Positions 8,682 to 19,511 of a stretch of DNA of 64,000 nt are shown one piece after another; positions within the stretch are counted from its first letter, which is position 1; each line of letters opens with the position of its first letter. The notes below the pieces were generated by a model. That model was not told where the DNA came from, made no database searches, and was given only the letters and a program-made list of their open reading frames with translations. Source of the DNA: Marinobacterium zhoushanense (lineage in GTDB: Bacteria > Pseudomonadota > Gammaproteobacteria > Pseudomonadales > Balneatricaceae); assembly GCF_014641945.1 (NCBI RefSeq), contig NZ_BMIJ01000001.1, forward strand, positions 372,001 through 436,000, given 5' to 3'. Position numbers and translations under genes: made by a program.

Positions 8682-10028
8682 TCAGGACGCCAGTCTTCGG
8701 GCCAGACTTTTCTGTCGTTCGATCAGCGCTTGCAGATCGAAGTCCGCAATCGCTCCATCCGTTACCCGCCAGCGTCCGGCAACCATGACCCGGTCGGCCT
8801 GGTGAGCACCACACAGCACCAGTGCCGCCAGTGGATCACCGGCTCCGGCGAAGCGCAGCTCATCCAGTCGGAACAGGGCAATATCGGCCTGCATGCCGAC
8901 CTTCAGTGCACCCAAATCACTCCGGCCCAGGCAGCGGGCGGAACCTTCGGTGGCCCAGGACAGCACCTTTTGGTGGGTAATCTCGGCGGCATCGTAGCGC
9001 AGCCGGCCGAGCAGGAACGCCTGACGCACCTCCTGGATCATGTTGGAACCGTCGTTGGATGCGGAGCCGTCGACACCCAATCCCACTGGACTCCCGGCGC
9101 GTTCCAGATCCAGCGTCGGACATAGCCCCGAGGCCAGCAGCATGTTGGATGACGGGCAGTGGCAGATACCGGTACCGGCCCGCCCCAGACGACGGATCTC
9201 CTCGTCGTTGAAATGGATACCGTGGGCCAGCCAGACGCGGTCGCTTAACCATCCCACCTTTTCCAGATAATCCAGCGGGCGCAGGCCGAACATCTTCTCG
9301 CAGAAGGCGGTCTCGTCATGGGTCTCGGCCAGATGGGTGTGCAGCCTGACGTCGTGTTTCTCAGCCAACTGGGCGCTGGCCTTCATCAGGCTTTCGCTGA
9401 CCGAAAAGGGTGAACAGGGAGCCAGCGCAACGCGGCTCATGGCGCCCTCCCCGGCCTGGTGATAACGCTGGATCAGCCGTTCGCTGTCGGCCAGGATAGT
9501 GTCCTCATCCTGCACCGTGGTCTGCGGCGGCAGACCCCCATCCTCCTCGCCCAGGCTCATGGAGCCCCGCGTCAGATGTACGCGAACCCCCAACTTTTCC
9601 GCCTGGGCCATCTGGATATCGATGGCGTTCTCCAATCCTTGCGGAAACAGGTAGTGGTGATCGCTGGCCGTGGTGCAGCCGGAGAGCAGCAACTCGGCCA
9701 GCGCGACCTGGGTCGATACCTCGACCATCTCCTCGCCCAGCCGTGCCCATACCGGGTAGAGGCTTTTTAGCCAGCTGAACAGGGACTTGTTCAACGCCGC
9801 CGGGAACGCCCGTGTGAGGGTCTGGTAGAAGTGATGATGGCTGTTGATCAGCCCCGGCAGCAGCACATGCTCGCGAGCATCGAACACCTCGTCGACAGGG
9901 GCCGCCGGGGTTTCGCCCGCGGCCAGCACCTCGGCAATGCGCTGACCTTCGACCACCAGACCACCGGCGCATGCGCTGTCCAAGGTCGCCAACGGTGATT
10001 TGATCCAGATACGTTGAGTGCTGTTCAC
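8682..10028 (-). CDS. 8-oxoguanine deaminase (amidohydrolase)
   Basis: This 448-residue amidohydrolase begins with a GTG at 10028 with GGAG upstream. It has the metal-binding motif LPGLINSHHHFYQTLTR, RLHTHLAETHDE (metal and substrate His), WLAHGIHFN and GLGVDGSASND with the catalytic Asp. The HHH form and the FYQTLTRA phrase are characteristic of the 8-oxoguanine deaminase / hydroxyatrazine hydrolase group. The purine setting favours 8-oxoguanine, whose deamination gives urate directly. The gene lies 31 bases downstream of an NCS2 permease gene on the same strand, so the two are probably co-transcribed. Confidence 0.82.
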   Translation of the reverse strand: MNSTQRIWIKSPLATLDSACAGGLVVEGQRIAEVLAAGETPAAPVDEVFDAREHVLLPGLINSHHHFYQTLTRAFPAALNKSLFSWLKSLYPVWARLGEEMVEVSTQVALAELLLSGCTTASDHHYLFPQGLENAIDIQMAQAEKLGVRVHLTRGSMSLGEEDGGLPPQTTVQDEDTILADSERLIQRYHQAGEGAMSRVALAPCSPFSVSESLMKASAQLAEKHDVRLHTHLAETHDETAFCEKMFGLRPLDYLEKVGWLSDRVWLAHGIHFNDEEIRRLGRAGTGICHCPSSNMLLASGLCPTLDLERAGSPVGLGVDGSASNDGSNMIQEVRQAFLLGRLRYDAAEITHQKVLSWATEGSARCLGRSDLGALKVGMQADIALFRLDELRFAGAGDPLAALVLCGAHQADRVMVAGRWRVTDGAIADFDLQALIERQKSLARRLAS

Positions 10029-10059
10029 GCTGCTACTCCATTTGATCAGTTGCTAGTGC

Positions 10060-11508
10060 TTACTTCGCCGTGCTGGAGACGGTTGCCGCGGTCATGGCGC
10101 GTCCGTCCTCTGATGACTCAGCGCTTTCCGCCTGCGCTCCAGCATGCTCCGATGCGGCATGAGGCGCGGCATCCAGATGATGCGGCAGCAGCAGGTTCAG
10201 GAAGATCGCGGACAGGGCACCGATGGTCAGCGGTGAACCGATGATGTTCTTAATATCGTCCGGCATGGCAGACAGTACCTCGGGCACCCCTGCAACACCC
10301 AGCCCCATACCGATGGAGATCGCGGTGATCAGCATGTTGCGGCGGTTCAGACCCGCTTCGGCGATGATCTTGACCCCAGCCATCGCCACGGTACCGAACA
10401 TGATCAGCGTGGCGCCGCCCAATACCGGTTTCGGCATCTGCTGCAGCACGCCGCCGATAATCGGGAACAGCCCCAGCAGCGCCAGGATCGCGGCGATGAA
10501 CAGCGCGACGTGGCGGCTGGCGACGCCGGTCAGCTGAATGACACCGTTATTCTGACTGAAAGTGGTCATCGGCAGGCTATTCAGGGTCGAGGCGATCGCA
10601 GAGTTCACACCGTCGGCCAGTACACCGGCCTTGATGCGGCGGATATAGATGGGACCATCCACCGGCTGCTTTGACACCATGCTGTTGGCGGTCAGGTCGC
10701 CGGTGGTTTCAAGCGCGGTGATCACATAGATGATGGCGATGGGCAGAAACGCGGCCAGATCGAAACTAAAACCATATTTGAACGGTACCGGAATCGCGAT
10801 CAGCGACAGATCGCTCAGCCCGCTGAAATCCACCTTACCGATCGACCAGGCCACGACGAAGCCCAGGCTCAGGCCGATGATAACCGCACTCAGTCGCAGC
10901 ATATGCATCTGAAAACGGTTGAAAATCACGATGGTGATCAACACCAGACCGGCAAGCGCCAAGTTGACCGGTGCCCCCATATCCGGCGCGCCGAAGCCAC
11001 CGGCGATATCGGTCATCGACACCTTGATCAGGGAGAGGCCGATCAGGGTAATAATGGTGCCGGTAACCACCGGCGTAATGATATGCCGCAGCTTTTCGAT
11101 AAAGCGGCTCAGGAAGATCTCCACGAACGCCGCCAGGAAGCAGACACCGAAGATGGTGGAGAGTATCTCGTCCGGCCCTCCGCCGTTGCCCTTGACGATG
11201 AATCCTGCGGCCAGAATCGAGCTGAGGAACGCAAAGCTGGTGCCCTGCACACAGAGCAGACCGGAACCCACTGGGCCGATACGACGGGCCTGAATAAAGG
11301 TGCCGATACCGGACACGATCAGCGCCATACTCACCAGATAGGGCACTTCACTGCCCAGCCCCAATACACCACCGACGATCAGCGTCGGCGTGATGATACC
11401 GATAAAGCTCGCCAGCACGTGCTGGAGCGCAGCAAAAACCGCTACCGAAAATCTAGGTTTGTCATCCAGTCCATAGACCAGATCGATCGAAGAGCTGTGC
11501 TTTGCCAT
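10060..11508 (-). CDS. NCS2 purine (probably urate/xanthine) permease
   Basis: The 482-residue inner-membrane protein has about 14 hydrophobic segments. It carries NCS2/NAT signatures: FVQARRIGPVGSGLLCVQGTSF-like sequence in the middle (spread over about 70-95), ALETTGDLTANS, and SQNNGVIQLTGVASRHV. The last is the QNNG signature of the xanthine/urate branch. Neighbours make a purine substrate (urate, xanthine or 8-oxoguanine) likely; which one cannot be told from sequence alone. The C terminus is a hydrophilic Ala/His/Glu-rich tail. It heads a leftward operon with the 8-oxoguanine deaminase, opposite to xdhA. Confidence 0.85.
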   Translation of the reverse strand: MAKHSSSIDLVYGLDDKPRFSVAVFAALQHVLASFIGIITPTLIVGGVLGLGSEVPYLVSMALIVSGIGTFIQARRIGPVGSGLLCVQGTSFAFLSSILAAGFIVKGNGGGPDEILSTIFGVCFLAAFVEIFLSRFIEKLRHIITPVVTGTIITLIGLSLIKVSMTDIAGGFGAPDMGAPVNLALAGLVLITIVIFNRFQMHMLRLSAVIIGLSLGFVVAWSIGKVDFSGLSDLSLIAIPVPFKYGFSFDLAAFLPIAIIYVITALETTGDLTANSMVSKQPVDGPIYIRRIKAGVLADGVNSAIASTLNSLPMTTFSQNNGVIQLTGVASRHVALFIAAILALLGLFPIIGGVLQQMPKPVLGGATLIMFGTVAMAGVKIIAEAGLNRRNMLITAISIGMGLGVAGVPEVLSAMPDDIKNIIGSPLTIGALSAIFLNLLLPHHLDAAPHAASEHAGAQAESAESSEDGRAMTAATVSSTAK

Positions 11509-12129
11509 TGTGAAAATACCCTAGTTATTTTTGTTGGTCTCGCCTCGCCCCTCTCCCGAGCGAGGTCGTCACAAGCTGTCCGGCAGGCGTCAGTCCTGCA
11601 CAGGGTTAAAACCTAATTCATCGACCAAATATTGTCTACAAACCAATATACTTCTTGTATTCACAATACGAAATACTATGCACACCCTTAGACAAAATCG
11701 TTTAAATACTTATAAAGTCATATAGTTATAGAACAAGACATGGGCATTCACAGTACGGATACCACCCCCTTCCAAAGGGATCCTAAACGCGAAAGCGGAC
11801 AAGAAATCCGGTTAGAAACAGGGAAAATAAAAGACAATCAATGTATACAAATCATCATGAAAAAAAGTACACAAGAATGATTTGACCGATTAGACAGGAT
11901 TTAGCTCTGCGTTCACGCACCCAATCGATGAAATTCACTACCAATCCGCATGATTAAGAATTTTCTTCCAACAAAGGGCAAAACATTACCTGACCAAGAG
12001 GTCAAATTATAAGTTGACTTGAAAGTCAGCTTTTACTTTAATCAGCCCATACCCAACGAGCCCCGTAACAAACACGGCTCCGTATTAAACATCTCCGTAT
12101 AAAACATAAGTAAAGAAAGGAGGCCCTCC
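11509..12129. promoter_or_regulatory. Divergent promoter region, NCS2 permease / xdhABC, with GntR- and RutR-like operators
   Basis: This AT-rich region holds no gene. It contains two matches to the palindrome ATTGTATACAAT seen in the other purine promoters (11631-11642 and 11840-11851, each 10/12). It also has two tandem palindromes of identical geometry, TGACC-N4-GGTCA (11991-12004) and TGACT-N4-AGTCA (12015-12028), 24 bases centre to centre. These resemble the RutR consensus (TTGACCA-N2-TGGTCAA). The 17-mer at 11881-11897 (TTTGACCGATTAGACAG) recurs at 47404-47420. The ribosome site AAAGGAGG at 12116-12123 fixes the TTG start of xdhA. Confidence 0.5.
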
Positions 12130-13561
<1,432 letters not shown>

Positions 13562-13569
<8 letters not shown>

Positions 13570-15955
13570 TCATCATCAGAACAAGAAAAGCTACGCCGAA
13601 ATGCTGGAACTGGTTAAACAGGACCTGACCACCGGCGTCGGCCGCAGCGTCAAGCATGAGAGTGCGGCAAAGCAGGTCAGCGGCGAAGCGGTCTATGTCG
13701 ACGACCGCCTCGAGTTCCCCAACCAGCTGCACGTCTATGCCCGCATGTCGGACAAGGCCCATGCCCGCATCACCAAGCTGGATGTGAGCCCCTGCTACAA
13801 CTTCCCCGGTGTGGCGATCGCCATCACCGCCAAGGATGTGCCGGGCCAGCTGGATATCGGCGCCGTGCTGCCCGGCGATCCTCTGCTGGCCGATGGCCTG
13901 GTCGAGTACTACGGCCAACCGGTACTGGCGGTTGCCGCCAACGACCTGGAAACCGCGCGCAAGGCGGCGATGGCCGCCATCGTCGAGTATGAAGAGCTGG
14001 ATCCGGTACTCTCGGTCGAACAGGCGCTGGAGCAGGAACACTTCGTCAGCGAGCCGCATACCCACAAACGGGGCGATTCCGCTGCGGCACTGGCCGGCGC
14101 ACAGCACAGGATCACCGGTCAGGTCCATATCGGCGGCCAGGAACACTTCTACCTGGAAACCCAGATCTCCTCGGTGGTGCCCACCGAAGATGGCGGCATG
14201 ATCGTGTTCACCTCCAGCCAGAACCCCACCGAGGTGCAGAAGCTGGTCGCCGAGGTGCTCGGCGTCTCCTTCAACAAGGTTCAGATCGATATGCGCCGCA
14301 TGGGCGGCGGCTTTGGCGGCAAGGAGACTCAGGCCGCGGGCCCGGCCTGCATCGCGGCCGTGGTGGCCCACCACACCCGCCGTCCGGTCAAGATGCGTTT
14401 GCCGCGTATGGAAGACATGATGATGACCGGCAAGCGTCACCCCTTCTTCAACCAGTACGAGGTCGGCTTTGACGACAATGGCCGCATCACCGGTTGCGAG
14501 ATGAAGCTGGCCGGTAACTGCGGCTACTCGCCGGATCTGTCCAACTCCATCGTCGACCGCGCCATGTTCCACAGCGATAACGGCTACTACCTGGGTGACG
14601 CCACCATCACCGGCTACCGCTGCAAGACCAACCTGGCCTCCAACACCGCCTACCGCGGTTTCGGCGGTCCCCAGGGTCTGATCATGCCGGAGATCATTCT
14701 GGATGATATCGCCCGCCGCCTGGGCAAGGATCCGCTGGAGGTGCGCAAGCTCAACCTGTACGGCGGCGAAGGCCGGGATACCACCCACTACTACCAGAAG
14801 GTGGAGGACAACGCCCTGCCGCAGATGATCGATGACCTGGAACGGAGCAGCGACTACCAGGCTCGCCGCCAGGCGATCCGCGAGTACAACGCCAAGAGTC
14901 CGATCCTGAAGAAGGGTCTGGCGCTGACCCCGGTGAAGTTTGGTATCTCCTTTACCGCCACCTTCCTGAACCAGGCCGGCGCGCTGATCCATATCTACAC
15001 CGATGGCAGCATCCACCTGAACCACGGCGGTACCGAGATGGGCCAGGGCCTGAACACCAAGGTCGCCCAGGTGGTGGCCGAGGAGTTCCAGGTCGACTTC
15101 GACACCATCCAGATCACCGCCACCAATACCGACAAGGTGCCGAACACCTCGCCGACGGCGGCCTCCTCCGGTGCCGACCTGAACGGTAAGGCGGCGCAGA
15201 ACGCGGCGCGCACCATCAAGCAGCGTCTGGTCGAGTTCGCCGCGCGCCACTTCAACGTGACTGAAGAGGATGTCACCTTCCGCAACAACCACGTGCTGAT
15301 CCGCGATGAAGTGATGCCGTTCGCCGAGTTTATCCAGCTGGCGTACTTCAACCAGATCTCACTGTCGAGTACCGGCTTCTACCGCACACCGAAGATCTAC
15401 TACGACCGCGACACCGCCCGTGGCCGCCCGTTCTACTACTACGCCTACGGCTGCGCCTGCAGCGAAGTGGTGGTCGACACCCTGACCGGCGAGTACAAGA
15501 TCCTGCGCGCCGACATCCTGCACGACGTGGGTGCCTCGCTGAACCCGGCGATCGATATTGGTCAGGTCGAGGGCGCCTTCGTTCAGGGCGCCGGCTGGCT
15601 TACCACGGAGGAACTGGTCTGGAACGACAAGGGCCGGCTGATGACCTCTGGCCCGGCCAGCTACAAGATCCCGGCGGTCACCGATATGCCGATCGATTTC
15701 CGTGTGCGACTGGTGGAGAACCGCAAGAACGCCGAGGACACCGTGTACCACTCCAAGGCGGTCGGTGAGCCCCCGTTCATGCTCGGCATCTCTGTGTTCT
15801 GCGCCATCAAGGACGCCATCGCCAGTGTCGCCGATTACCGGCTCAGCCCGGCCATCGATGCACCGGCCACACCGGAGCGGGTGCTCTGGGCGATCCGCGA
15901 TATGGAGCAGCACCAGCAGCAGGCCCGCACTGCAGCGGTTGCCGAGACCGTATAA
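13562..15955 (+). CDS. xdhB: Xanthine dehydrogenase large subunit (XdhB), molybdopterin
   Basis: The 797-residue catalytic subunit oxidises hypoxanthine and xanthine to urate using the molybdenum cofactor. Family motifs include MGGGFGGKE (Moco contact), NTAYRGFGGPQG with the substrate Arg, GGTEMGQGLNTK, and KAVGEPPFMLG near the C terminus carrying the catalytic Glu. Length is normal for the bacterial XdhB form (about 780). The ATG lies inside the end of xdhA, implying translational coupling. XdhC, encoded next, should insert the sulfurated cofactor. Confidence 0.95.
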
Positions 15956-16005
15956 AAGCGCCCCGGAACGGCACCAATGACAATAAGAACCACGGGAGCA
16001 GCAAG

Positions 16006-16845
16006 ATGAACAGCGAGTGGATCAAGGCCCTGAGCCAGCTTGAAGCCGACGCCACCCCGGCGGTGATGATCACCGTTGTCGATGAGCGCGGCTCCACCCC
16101 CCGCAATGCCGGCGCCAAGATGGTGGTCAGCGCAGCGGAACGCTTCGACACCATCGGCGGCGGCCACCTGGAGCACAAGGCGATCAAGATCGCCCGTGCC
16201 ATGCTCGAGGAGAAGCAGGAACAGCCGCGGCTGGAACGTTTCTCCCTCGGCGCCAGCCTGGGGCAGTGCTGCGGCGGGGCCACCACGCTGCTGTTCGAGC
16301 CGCTCAATGCCGGTATCGTGCAGATCGCGCTGTTCGGTGCCGGCCATGTGGCCCGTGCGCTGGTGCCGATCCTGGCCACCCTGCCCTGCCGTATACGCTG
16401 GATCGACTCCCGCGAGGATGAATTTCCCGCTCACATCCCCGAGGGGGTGGAGAAGGTGGTCAATGAGTTCCCGGTGGACGAGATCGAGTCGCAAGCCGCC
16501 GGCAGCTACTTCATCATCATGACCCATAACCATCAGCTCGATCAGGAGCTCACCGAAGCGATATTGAAACGGAACGATTTCAAATACTTCGGCCTGATCG
16601 GCTCACAGACCAAGCGCAAGAAGTTCGAGCATCGGCTGAAGGCCAAGGGCTTTGACGACGCGCAGTTAGAACGCATGACCTGTCCCATGGGCATACCGGA
16701 GGTCAAAGGCAAGCTGCCCGCCGAGATCGCGGTGTCCGTGGCCGGCGAGGTGATCGCCCGGTATAACGCCGCGTTCGGCAGCAAAGCCAGCGCCCCAAAG
16801 GACACTCCTTTTGAAGTACCTGCGGTGGAGCGGCTGGCGATCTGA
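16006..16845 (+). CDS. xdhC: Xanthine dehydrogenase accessory protein XdhC
   Basis: This 279-residue protein has the XdhC/CoxI signature at the N terminus (STPRNAGAKMVV, TIGGGHLEHKAI, LGQCCGG). A Rossmann domain in the C-terminal half follows (ALFGAGHVARALVPIL, then FIIMTHNHQLDQEL). XdhC binds the molybdenum cofactor, protects it and delivers it after sulfuration to XdhB. The gene is 50 bases downstream of xdhB with a purine-rich ribosome site, in the same operon. Confidence 0.93.
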   Translation: MNSEWIKALSQLEADATPAVMITVVDERGSTPRNAGAKMVVSAAERFDTIGGGHLEHKAIKIARAMLEEKQEQPRLERFSLGASLGQCCGGATTLLFEPLNAGIVQIALFGAGHVARALVPILATLPCRIRWIDSREDEFPAHIPEGVEKVVNEFPVDEIESQAAGSYFIIMTHNHQLDQELTEAILKRNDFKYFGLIGSQTKRKKFEHRLKAKGFDDAQLERMTCPMGIPEVKGKLPAEIAVSVAGEVIARYNAAFGSKASAPKDTPFEVPAVERLAI

Positions 16846-16910
16846 CGCCCGGCCGATCCATCCGCTCCCCTGTTACTCAAGACAGTTACGCAATACCGGA
16901 ACCGACCGAC

Positions 16911-18245
16911 ATGACACAATCTCCGTCCACCTCTAACGCTACCACTTCCGCCACAGCCTACCGTGCCGCCATCCTCGACAGCCTGGGCGACCCGGCTGAA
17001 CTGGGACTCGAGAACAGCTATCGCTACTTTGAAGACGGCATGATGGTCGTCGAGAACGGACGCATCACCGCCCTGGGCCATGCCCCGGAGATCATGAAGG
17101 GCCTGCAGTCAGGCACCAAGATCCACCACTATGAAGATGCCCTGATCACGCCGGGCTTTATCGACACCCATATCCATTACCCGCAGACCGGCATGATCGC
17201 CTCCTACGGTGATCAGTTGCTCGACTGGCTGGAGAACTACACCTTCCCCGCCGAACAAAAATTCGTCGACCCGGCCCATGCCGAACAGGTCTCGGAGATC
17301 TTTCTCAACGAGTTGTTGCGCAACGGTACCACCACCGCCCTGGTGTTCGGCACCGTGCATCCGCAGTCGGTGGATGCCTTCTTCAGCAGCGCCGAAAAGC
17401 GCAACCTGCGCATGATTGCCGGCAAGGTACTGATGGACCGCAATGCGCCGGAAGCCCTAACCGACACCCCGGAGAGCGGCTACCGCGACAGCAAGGCGCT
17501 GATTGAGCGCTGGCACGGCAAGGGCCGCCTGCACTACGCGGTCACCCCGCGCTTCGCGCCGACCAGCAGCCCGGAACAGCTCGCCACCGCGGGACAGCTG
17601 CTGCGTGAGTACGACGGGTTGTACATGCACACCCACCTGTCGGAGAACCGCAACGAGATCGAATGGGTCAAGGCGTTGTTCCCGGAACAGAACGGCTACC
17701 TGGATGTGTACGACCACCACAACCTGCTCGGTCAGCGCTCGGTGTTTGCCCACGGCGTGCACCTGTGCGACGAGGAGTGCCAGCGCCTGGCCGAAACCGA
17801 CTCTGCCATCGCCTTCTGCCCCACCTCCAACCTGTTCCTCGGCAGCGGCCTGTTCAACCTGCCGCAGGCGGAGCAGCACAAGATCAAGGTAGGCCTCGGC
17901 ACCGATGTCGGTGCCGGCACCAGCTTCTCGATGCTGCAGACGATTAACGAAGCGTACAAGGTGATGCAGCTGCAGGGTAAGAAACTGCACCCGTTCAAGT
18001 CCTTCTATCTGGCTACCCTCGGTGGCGCCCGCGCGCTGCAGCTGGAACAGCAGGTCGGCACCCTGGAGCCGGGCAGCGAAGCGGACTTCGTGGTACTGGA
18101 TTACAATTCCACACCGCTGATGAGCTACCGCATGCAGCAGGCAAAGGATCTGGAGGAGCGCCTGTTCGTGCTGATGACGCTGGGCGACGACCGGGCGATC
18201 AAATGCACCTTCGCCATGGGAGAGCTGGTGTATAGCCGGGACTGA
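16911..18245 (+). CDS. guaD: Guanine deaminase
   Basis: The 444-residue zinc amidohydrolase has PGFIDTHIHYPQTGM (metal-binding H-x-H), HTHLSENRNEIEWVK, FAHGVHLCDEE and GLGTDVGAGTSFSML with the catalytic Asp. These are the diagnostic guanine deaminase motifs. It converts guanine to xanthine, the substrate of XdhAB encoded just upstream. It is the last gene of the rightward operon and is followed by a strong terminator at 18262. Confidence 0.93.
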   Translation: MTQSPSTSNATTSATAYRAAILDSLGDPAELGLENSYRYFEDGMMVVENGRITALGHAPEIMKGLQSGTKIHHYEDALITPGFIDTHIHYPQTGMIASYGDQLLDWLENYTFPAEQKFVDPAHAEQVSEIFLNELLRNGTTTALVFGTVHPQSVDAFFSSAEKRNLRMIAGKVLMDRNAPEALTDTPESGYRDSKALIERWHGKGRLHYAVTPRFAPTSSPEQLATAGQLLREYDGLYMHTHLSENRNEIEWVKALFPEQNGYLDVYDHHNLLGQRSVFAHGVHLCDEECQRLAETDSAIAFCPTSNLFLGSGLFNLPQAEQHKIKVGLGTDVGAGTSFSMLQTINEAYKVMQLQGKKLHPFKSFYLATLGGARALQLEQQVGTLEPGSEADFVVLDYNSTPLMSYRMQQAKDLEERLFVLMTLGDDRAIKCTFAMGELVYSRD

Positions 18246-18261
18246 GCCTGTCACCATCCCA

Positions 18262-18290
18262 TAAAAAAACGCCCGAGCGGGCGTTTTTTT
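18262..18290. terminator. Bidirectional rho-independent terminator
   Basis: AAAAAACGCCCG, a short loop and CGGGCGTTTTTTT form a hairpin with a U tract on either strand. It serves the convergent guaD (plus) and gntR (minus) genes. Confidence 0.9.
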
Positions 18291-18307
18291 ATGGTCGACT
18301 GAAACCC

Positions 18308-19045
18308 TTAGCTCGACTTGCGGCCAAGGACATTGGAGAAGATCGCCTTCAGATCGTTATCCGCGGCTTCATCATCCAGGCTCAGCTTATGCTCGATATG
18401 ATCCAGGTGGTGCATCATCAGCGCCACCGCCTTGCTCTTGTCCCGCTGTGCGATGGCATCAATCAGCTCGAAGTGCTCATCGTAGGAGCAGTGTGACTTG
18501 GACTCACCCTTCTCAAACTGGGCGATGATCAGTGAGCAGAGCGACACCAGGCTGCGCTGGAAGCTCAGTAACGGCGGATTCTTGGCCATCTCGGCCAGGT
18601 ACAGATGGAACTCACCGGACAGACGGATACCGGCACCGAGATCGCCACGATCAAAGCAGGCCTGCTCGTCACGTACCAGCTGTTTCAACTGCTCGATCTG
18701 GGCCGTTTCGGCGTTGTCGCACACCAGCTCGGTGACCGCCTTCTCCACCACCCGGCGGGCAAAGACGATCTGCCGCGCTTCATCGATAGTGGGGCTGGCC
18801 ACCACGGCACCGCGATTGGGCCGCAACACCACCACCTGTTCATAGCCGAGCCGAGACAGCGCACGCCGAATGATGGTACGACTGACACCGAAGATCTCAC
18901 CCAGAGACTCCTCGTTCAGCTTGGTTCCGGGCGGCAGCCGCTGCTCCAGAATGGCGTCGAAGATATGCTCGTAGACGATGTCGTCCTGGGTTTTCTTCTC
19001 ACCCTTTTTCGGATCACTTTTCTTGATTTCGGTTAACCGACTCAT
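18308..19045 (-). CDS. GntR-family regulator, FCD (FadR-type) domain, purine-linked
   Basis: The 245-residue regulator has a winged-helix DNA-binding domain at about 20-90 (LPPGTKLNEESLGEIFGVSR, IRRALSRLGYE, LRPNRGAVVASP). An all-helical FCD ligand domain follows, with Asp/His metal-site-like residues (GEFHLYLAEMA; HLDHIEH). It lies between guaD and a purine permease and is divergent from the latter. Three palindrome-like sites related to ATTGTATACAAT lie just upstream of its own start, and similar sites lie in the other purine promoters. It is therefore probably the local regulator of purine catabolism and is autoregulated. The effector (urate, allantoin or another intermediate) is unknown. 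Confidence 0.82.
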   Translation of the reverse strand: MSRLTEIKKSDPKKGEKKTQDDIVYEHIFDAILEQRLPPGTKLNEESLGEIFGVSRTIIRRALSRLGYEQVVVLRPNRGAVVASPTIDEARQIVFARRVVEKAVTELVCDNAETAQIEQLKQLVRDEQACFDRGDLGAGIRLSGEFHLYLAEMAKNPPLLSFQRSLVSLCSLIIAQFEKGESKSHCSYDEHFELIDAIAQRDKSKAVALMMHHLDHIEHKLSLDDEAADNDLKAIFSNVLGRKSS

Positions 19046-19511
19046 AAGGCCTCATCAACTGTGCGCTGGCGTTCTTACGACACCGGCCAAGGAGATCCCC
19101 GCCCTAAGGACGGATTAATAAATCGTACACAATGGACCACTTTTTGTACACATTAATCCCTGGCCCAAGACCCAGACATCAACAACCTACGCCCAAGATA
19201 GCCCAGCCGTCGCTCAAGCTCTCCCTCGCCGCCTCGTATCTGTCGACTGCCTTGACTATCAACCCCATTCATCAACTATGCATTTCACTTAATGAAAAAA
19301 CCTGACTCCTAGGTTGATTTTTATGTATACAATCCTATTATGGATCTAAGCACAATCTTGAAAGGAGGGTGCCAAGGGTAACCGTACACACATCTATGGT
19401 TTCCCGAGTTTCCAAGGAATGAAACACAACATCCCCCGGCAGTCGAATGCGTTTGACGGCCAGCCATAAAAATAAATAGGGGCGACAAGCCCCCATTGAG
19501 GAGATAAAGTT
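19046..19511. promoter_or_regulatory. Divergent promoter region, gntR / purine permease, three operator-like sites and a leader hairpin
   Basis: No gene is visible here. Matches to ATTGTATACAAT lie at 19122-19133 (10/12), 19143-19154 (9/12) and 19322-19333 (10/12); the first two are close to the gntR start and the third faces the permease. An AGGAGG at about 19364-19370 is not followed by a usable frame. The permease leader ends in a GGGGC-GACAA-GCCCC hairpin (19479-19493) right before its ribosome site, so a translational control element is possible. I could not match it to a known riboswitch. Confidence 0.5.
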
